Below are positions 58,519 through 64,000 of a DNA stretch of 64,000 nucleotides, one piece after another. The position numbers were made by a program, and so were the translations under genes. The notes under the pieces were generated by a model that ran no database searches, was not told where the DNA came from, and saw only the letters and a program-made list of their open reading frames with translations. The stretch is taken from assembly GCF_028502605.1 (NCBI RefSeq), contig NC_079232.1, positions 806,001 through 870,000 on the forward strand, written 5' to 3'. Every line of letters starts with the position of its first letter. The stretch's first letter is position 1. The stretch is from Trichoderma breve (lineage: Eukaryota; Ascomycota; Sordariomycetes; Hypocreales; Hypocreaceae).

Positions 58519-60060
58519 TTCTTTAAGTATCTGTTACTATAGCTATATTTTCTCTGATATTTACTACAATATCTACGCTTCCCTAATAACTACTACTATA
58601 TCTATACTCCTCCAGTAACTGCTACTATAGTTATATAGTTTTAGTATTTACTACCATCATTATATTTATCTACCTGGTGATGATTCGTTGAATAAGTTCC
58701 CTGAGGCTTTGGGAACTCAAGCTGAAGACGAATCACTGCGTGAAGATCCACGCTGGGCATATTATTACAGGTCTGAGTATATAAATGGAAGAGGTTCAGT
58801 ATTATTACAGCGGCGTCGACAGACGCATGGTGTCGGATCAGCTCCAAAAATATAGCGATAGTAGTAGATAGTAGAAAAATGTTCATAGGTAGCAGCAGTA
58901 CCAGGCATAAAGAAAAATATGACCAATAATAGTATTAAAGGTAATAAAACACTTTATTACCTAGTAGGTAGGTACGCAAGTAAATAAAAGTTTGCTTTAC
59001 ATCTTGTTCTGCTTTGCACCTTGTTTTGACCTTTGAACCTCACACAGTCGTTGGGGTGTTGGACAGCCAATTTGGAGTACTGGCTAGGTAGGTCGTGCTT
59101 CTCTCGAATAATTCTCGAAATTTCACTAATAGTGTAAATGCGGTCATCTCTTCTCCATTCATATTCTTTCTCTCTCCATCTCTCTATGATGGTGTGCTTC
59201 GCTGCCAAGGATGTTCACTGGAAATTAGTCACGCCTTGAAGCCAACCAAGAGCCAACAAAGAAGAAAACCTGGAACTTGCAGCTCACTCAATTGATTCAT
59301 AACAGCCCATCATTTTTTAGGCTCAGGCCCAATGCTTTCTGCCAATGCAACCATCCATGAGCGCGATCAGCACCAACGAATGACAATCAACTTCTAGCCA
59401 GTTATGACGCAATCGACTTTCTAGGCAAGTTACCCAATCTAGCAATCACGACACCATACAGGCATACAATGTGCTGTGCCTAGAAAATCATTCGACAATG
59501 TTCCAAGGCCATTCATGCATTGTCTAGGCACACGTCGATTGTTTAGGCTCTATGCTACTCTACTGTGAGGTAGCGTCTATGCACTGAAAGACGAATCAAT
59601 CACAACAAGCACCGATGATTCGCTTAACGGCGGCTGCCCGTGTTTGGGCAAGCGATGCCGCAGGGACAAACCACGTTTTTTGCCCGAACCGGACCTCCCA
59701 ATGACGGAAGACGCAAACAAGACTTTTGGGGGATGAGCATGCCGTATATCTTGCCGTTTCAAAGGGGTCATGTGTGCCAGGTATGACGATGAAGCCCAAA
59801 GTTGGTGTTGCAGATCAACAGTCGTGGGCAGTCGCTGCCCATTCGCAAATGAATAAATCCAGCTGCTCTGTCCCTCCAGACAAGTCCAGCAGCCTCTCAT
59901 CATTCATCTGCTCAGACACATTGGCATCGTCATCTCGCCCCCCTTCATCACACTTGACTGCATCTATTAAAGCAGTTCGCCTGCCCACCCAAAGCATTTG
60001 TATAACACATCGCCACCGGGCACGCAACACCAAGAAAACTAACCAGTCAAATCACCCACA
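58519..60060. other. AT-rich repetitive and intergenic sequence
   Basis: Directly after the NLR stop there is a patch of degenerate repeats (58527-58660) with TACTATA-type units, and further AGTAGTAGATAGTAG and CCTAGTAGGTAGGTAC patches near 58860-58970. Later sequence is ordinary promoter DNA of the MARVEL gene with a TCTATTAAAG box near 59963. No gene is supported. Confidence 0.5.
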
Positions 60061-60648
60061 ATGGCGCTCGATCGCATCGTCAACATCGTCCTGCGGGCCG
60101 CAGAGCTCGTCTTCGCTACCATCGTCGCCGGTGTGACGGGCCAGCACCTTCACCAATACCGCCATGCATCGTCCTGGTCTCAGGGCCGTTTCATTTACAC
60201 CGAGGTGGTGGCGGCCCTGTCCATGTTCTTTGCGCTGATATGGCTCGTACCCTTCTCTTGGTCCTTTGTGCATTGGCCAGTGGATATCATCCTCAGCCTT
60301 GCCTGGTGGGCTGCCTTTGGCCTCTTGGTCAACGTAAGTGACAACCCATATACTATACATGCACTCTGTCTCCCCTTTCGATCGCATTGATGTTGAATTT
60401 TCGTTGTTTAGTTGCTGGGTAACTCTTGTGGCTACATCTTCGACTGGAACAATGTCCACCCCATCAATGGTGACCAGTGTGGCAAGTTCAAGGCCGACAT
60501 TGCCTTTACCTTCCTCTCAGCTCTTCTTTGGCTCGTTTCCGCCCTGCTCGGCATCTTCTGGGTTCGCGGCCATGAGCGCCGTGCTGCCCAAGTCGATGCT
60601 GCCCACCGCCAGCACCACCGCCGCTGGTACCGACGAAGCCGCGTCTAA
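60061..60648 (+). CDS. MARVEL-domain integral membrane protein
   Basis: This 169-aa protein in two exons (intron 60334-60411) has four predicted membrane helices, at about residues 8-28, 44-66, 74-96 and 118-140. The pattern RIVNIVLRAAELVFATIVAGVTG, a Trp/Pro-rich SWSFVHWPVD loop and a cysteine-containing LLGNSCGYIFDWNN loop are typical of fungal MARVEL proteins, which relate to membrane apposition and to the Nce102 eisosome family. The C-terminus is basic and His-rich (RQHHRRWYRRSR), probably cytoplasmic. The exact role is unknown. The start has a good CACAATGG context. Confidence 0.9.
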
Positions 60649-62066
60649 GTGCTATCACGGTATTAGCATCTGCGAACTGCCATAGGCGATACACGATCAT
60701 TCATGATACCCCAAATACCCTTGATTTTATACTTTCCTTCGTCGTCTATGCTTCAAAAAGATCAGAAAAGGAGGCTGGAGTCGAGTTGGATCAGAGGAGG
60801 GTGTGAGAAAAAAATCGCTTTGGTATAATGTTTTACTACTTCTGTCCTTCCCATAATACCCGTTTCCCTAATGACTTGATAACGACTATACCCAGCTAAG
60901 CTAGTACTTACTTAATTAATATTCTTTTGTCGTTGCTACTCAAGGCATGCATCTGCTTATTAGTATCGTGCTTATCTGGTTTACATCTCCTGAACTTGGA
61001 GAGAACTAATGGCCGACATGGCGCGCCGTATCTAACCTGATTCTTGTTCTTGTGATATACTGTAAAAGAGAGTTTCAACCAAGGATTCCCTTTGGGTAAT
61101 GAAATTTCAGTTTTGTTCGTGTTACTGTATAATACAGTTTCCCGCATATGCTAGGCTTGTAAAACCTTTGGTCCACCGACGCCATAACACGGAGTTCCGA
61201 GCAGCTAAGCTTCAATCCAAAGAAACACCCCAGTGTAGATCCTCCCGTCATCGTCACCTCCGCAAACTTGCTGTGCCACAGCCGCATTCCACCAATCTAA
61301 CACGATGAATTCATACTTCTCAAAACCAAGTCTCTGTGCTCCAGCCCCAGAGTAATCCTCACCAGCCACAGCTAAACGGATGATGCAACGATGATTGTTG
61401 CAAGCCGCCACTTCTTTGAGCTCCACCAAACATCCTGGCCCCACAATGCGTCATCGATAACTCAATCCAACCTTCAAACGTTCTTTGCATCACCATCACA
61501 TCGTCCAACTGCAAACAAAATTGTTAGCTAACTTGCTTTCGTGCATTTACCTGATTGCCTGAGTTACCTAAGCCTGTCAGGTTTGCCTAACTCGAATGAT
61601 CTCCAGGGAAATAGTGGACAAGTGGATGCGGCGCAAACACTCCGGGAGGGAGGAGTTTCTGACATCTGGGCCGCTCAACGTCACCACACCCCAGATATGA
61701 CGGGTTGGATATGGAGATGCGAACGGCGTTACCTCATACCTATGCAGAAGAGGAGCGATGAGATGTGTGGCTGCTCTGGTTGCCTGGTAAGGTTACCAAG
61801 TAAGAGTAACCGTAGACAGATCGGGAAAGCTTCAGAGTTGAGCGCCATCGGTAGAGGTTACCGTGTGAGCCACAAATGTCATCATAGCCAGCGATCAGTT
61901 GTTTGCGGGATGGTGGTTCAGATGAGGACTATATAGTTATGATGTCCCTCCGTACTTTCCATCCTTCCATCAGATCATTCTAACATCTTATTTTAACAAT
62001 CACGCAACAAAACTTACATCTCTTACACTTACACTTACCCTTACACATCTTTGAAATACCATCACC
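60649..62066. other. 3' flank of MARVEL gene and promoter of LEA-like gene
   Basis: No gene is supported in this 1.4 kb. The right end contains the TATA box and a C/A-rich leader (CTTACACTTACACTTACCC repeats near 62018) of the LEA-like gene. Confidence 0.5.
61929..61936 (+). promoter_or_regulatory. TATA box of the LEA-like gene
   Basis: CTATATAG lies 131 bases before the ATG and is followed by a pyrimidine-rich CCATCAGATCATTCT initiator-like region and a C/A-rich leader. This layout is typical of strongly inducible fungal genes. Confidence 0.6.
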
Positions 62067-63403
62067 ATGTCTTCTCTTATCAATAAGGTCAAGGACAAGC
62101 TCCACTCCGACAACAAGACAGAGCAGCCTGAAGGCACTCATGGACCTCACAGCACTCGAACCGCCAATGCTGCCGACCCTCGCGTCGACTCTGACCGCGA
62201 CCACCGCGAGAACCTAGGCCGTCATGATGGCTCTTATACCTCCGGCGGAGACAACTACTCTTATGGCGGTGATACTACTACCTCCTCAGGCGTGACTGGT
62301 ACTGGAGGAACTTTTGACTCCAGCAAGGGTTCTACTGGCTTTGGCTCTACTGGCGCCACTGGCCCTGCCTCCAAGACTGCCGGCATGCACAGCTCCAACA
62401 TTGCCAACAAGGCCGACCCCAGAGTAGACTCTGATCTCGACGCCAGCCGCAACATGGGTCTCCGCTCCGGCGGTGCCACTGTTGGAACTGGCACTGGCAC
62501 TGGCACTGATACATATGGAAGCTCCAACACACAATCGGAAACCACTGGCTTTGGCACCGGCCCTGCCCCCAAGACTGCCGGAACTCACAAGTCCGACATG
62601 CTGAACAAGGCCGACCCAAGAGTCGACTCTGATCTCGACGGCAGCCGCAACATGGGCCTCAAATCCCACGGCGCTACCTACGATGCTCCCAGTGGCAACA
62701 CTGGCATGACTGGTTCTTCCGGAACCGCAATGGGCTCTGGAATGGGCAGCGGCATGGGCAGTGATACCCTCACCGGCAGCGGTGCCACTGGCACCTATGG
62801 CTCTACGGGCACTGACACCTTGGGCTCGTCTGGCACCGGCGCCTACGGTTCGACGGGCACTGATACCCTGGGCTCGACTGGCACCGGCGCCTACGGTTCG
62901 ACTGGAACTGGAACTGATACCTACGGCTCCACTGGCACCCACGGCTCATCCGGCCTGGGCAGCACGGGACACCAAACCAAGGACACCACTAGCAGTGCAT
63001 TCGGCGCTGGCACAGGCAGCGTCGGTGGAAGCTTTGGAACTGCCCACACTGGCCCAGCTCCCAACACAGCAGGCCCCCATAAGTCTGATACGATGAACAA
63101 GGCCGACCCCCGCGTGGACAGCGACCTCGACAACAGCAAGACCTTTATGGGCGACAAGACCTTTTCTCAGTCGTGAGTGGGGTAGAATTCCCTGCCCCGA
63201 GGAAAGCCAACCTTTCGACTTGCTAATCAAATGGCTTCCCCAGGGACAGGACGACGGCCAGGGATCCCACAGATGCTGCTCAGGTGCCGCCTTCAGTCTT
63301 GCGGAAGCACATTGGCGAGCCGACCATTGAGCATGATAATGCCAATTACGACCGCGTGCGGCGGCACAGCGTCTCTCACCAGGAACAGCATCGTGGGTTG
63401 TAA
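62067..63403 (+). CDS. LEA-like repetitive hydrophilic stress protein
   Basis: This is a 421-aa protein in two exons (intron 63173-63243). It is very hydrophilic, Gly/Thr/Ser-rich and probably disordered. Four modules ending in ADPRVDSD (at 36-43, 116-123, 182-189, 346-353) are separated by Gly/Thr linkers. Three modules share the extended form PAPKTAGTHKSDMLNK before this core. A 48-nt tandem repeat encodes GAYGSTGTDTLGSTGT-like units (residues 242-291). The C-terminal exon gives a distinct block, VPPSVLRKHIGEPTIEHD, found after the repeats. The composition resembles LEA or hydrophilin-type desiccation and heat-protection proteins, though no classical LEA motif is certain. The TATA promoter and leader suggest induced expression. 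The second exon is certain from phase and composition. Confidence 0.8.
62790..62939 (+). repeat. 48-nt tandem repeat in the LEA-like gene
   Basis: Three copies run head to tail: 62790-62837, 62838-62885 and 62886-62939; the third carries a 6-nt in-frame insertion. Each encodes 16 residues of the type GAYGSTGTDTLGSTGT. In-frame length means copy number can change without breaking the protein. Confidence 0.8.
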
Positions 63404-64000
63404 GGCCGCAGGGAACTTTCGTTTGATGGCTCATTGGATATCCAGTCTGTAACATTAAGTGTATTTTTAGCGTCAGGTCAATGAAATGAAATTGGAACCC
63501 AAGGAAAAAGCAAACATGTGAACGCGTACTCGTAGCTCTCGTCGTTTAATCACACTGCTCCAGCGTGCGCGTGACTTGCGGCCGCAGACTCAGTCCAAGC
63601 TGCCATGGGTCCCAGGCGGGGAGAGTGCAATATCGCGCCTCTCTCAGCCCTTCGTATCTCGTCTCGTAGCTGTTCAAGACCCCCGTTCCTTTGTTGCTCC
63701 GCACGAGAATCCGATCAAAAGAGACAGGTCAGATATGCACAGACAACGCTCGGAGCATCGTCCACGCGTAATTGGGCACGTCGTACGAGGTGCTGAGCAT
63801 ACAATTGGCAGCGCCATACGCGACAAGAGCCAATCGCGGCTGGAAAGCAATCTGGATTTGATCATCTATCAGACAGCCACGCCGGTGCGGCTGACTTGAG
63901 CGAGGTAGCATTGGAGCAAGGGATGCATCGGAAGCGGGTATATCGGCGAGGAGCTGAAGAGCGCAGAGCTGTCTCAGTCGGGAGATTTTTGGGGAGATTT
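63404..64000. other. 3' flank to the window edge
   Basis: No gene is supported. A frame at 63576-63899 lacks an ATG start and family features. Sequence continues past the window. Confidence 0.5.

Noticed and set aside
61140..61215. Possible 5S rRNA-like segment (CCTTTGGTCCACCGACGCC)
   Set aside because: Does not match the conserved internal control region of fungal 5S rRNA, and no folding partner is seen.
61541..61936. 131-codon frame upstream of the LEA-like gene
   Set aside because: Overlaps the TATA box and promoter of that gene and has no family features.
63576..63899. 107-codon frame at the right end
   Set aside because: No ATG start; no family features; may be promoter of a gene outside the window.

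Overview
This window is chromosomal DNA of a filamentous ascomycete, most likely in the Hypocreales (a Trichoderma-like Sordariomycete). That placement is inferred from the gene structures and protein types. Genes have one to six short introns, mostly 48-85 nt, with GT-AG borders and CTAAC-like branch points. Intergenic regions carry long pyrimidine tracts. Two nuclear tRNA genes have short introns after anticodon position 37. The proteins include fungal types: an AcoB-type aconitase, an ADGF-type adenosine deaminase, an AidB-like acyl-CoA dehydrogenase, a MARVEL protein and a NACHT/ankyrin NLR. There is no operon structure. I support 20 protein genes and 2 tRNA genes. About half of the window is non-coding.

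Layout. 0-11 kb: a LaeA-like methyltransferase (+), a DUF985 cupin (-), the mitochondrial protease OMA1 (+), a soluble cytochrome b5 (+), a PLP group II decarboxylase (+) and a tiny basic DUF2462 protein (-). 11-18 kb: a SCY1/CEX1 pseudokinase (-), transcribed away from a long disordered protein with an N-terminal zinc knuckle (+). 18-28 kb: housekeeping genes, namely AcoB-type aconitase (-), nucleoporin NUP85 (-), glutathione-dependent formaldehyde dehydrogenase (+) and tRNA-His. 28-32 kb: a 3.7 kb stretch with no supported gene, ending at an AN1 zinc-finger gene (+). 33-43 kb: endonuclease III (-), acyl-CoA dehydrogenase (+), a secreted Cys-rich protein (-) and adenosine deaminase (+). 43-52 kb: an NmrA-like oxidoreductase (-) and 5-oxoprolinase (-). 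52-60 kb: an accessory-looking islet bordered on the left by tRNA-Leu, with an orphan nuclease-fold-like protein (-) placed head to head with the fungal NLR (+), followed by AT-rich repeats. 60-64 kb: a MARVEL membrane protein (+) and a repetitive, hydrophilic, LEA-like protein (+).

Most genes are independent housekeeping or metabolic units. Glutathione-linked metabolism appears twice (formaldehyde dehydrogenase and 5-oxoprolinase), but the genes are far apart, so I infer no cluster. No secondary-metabolite cluster, complete transposon, CRISPR array or rRNA was seen. The best candidates for new biology are the 52-59 kb NLR islet, the modular LEA-like protein, the sumoylation-motif tail on endonuclease III, and the zinc-knuckle protein of unknown function.
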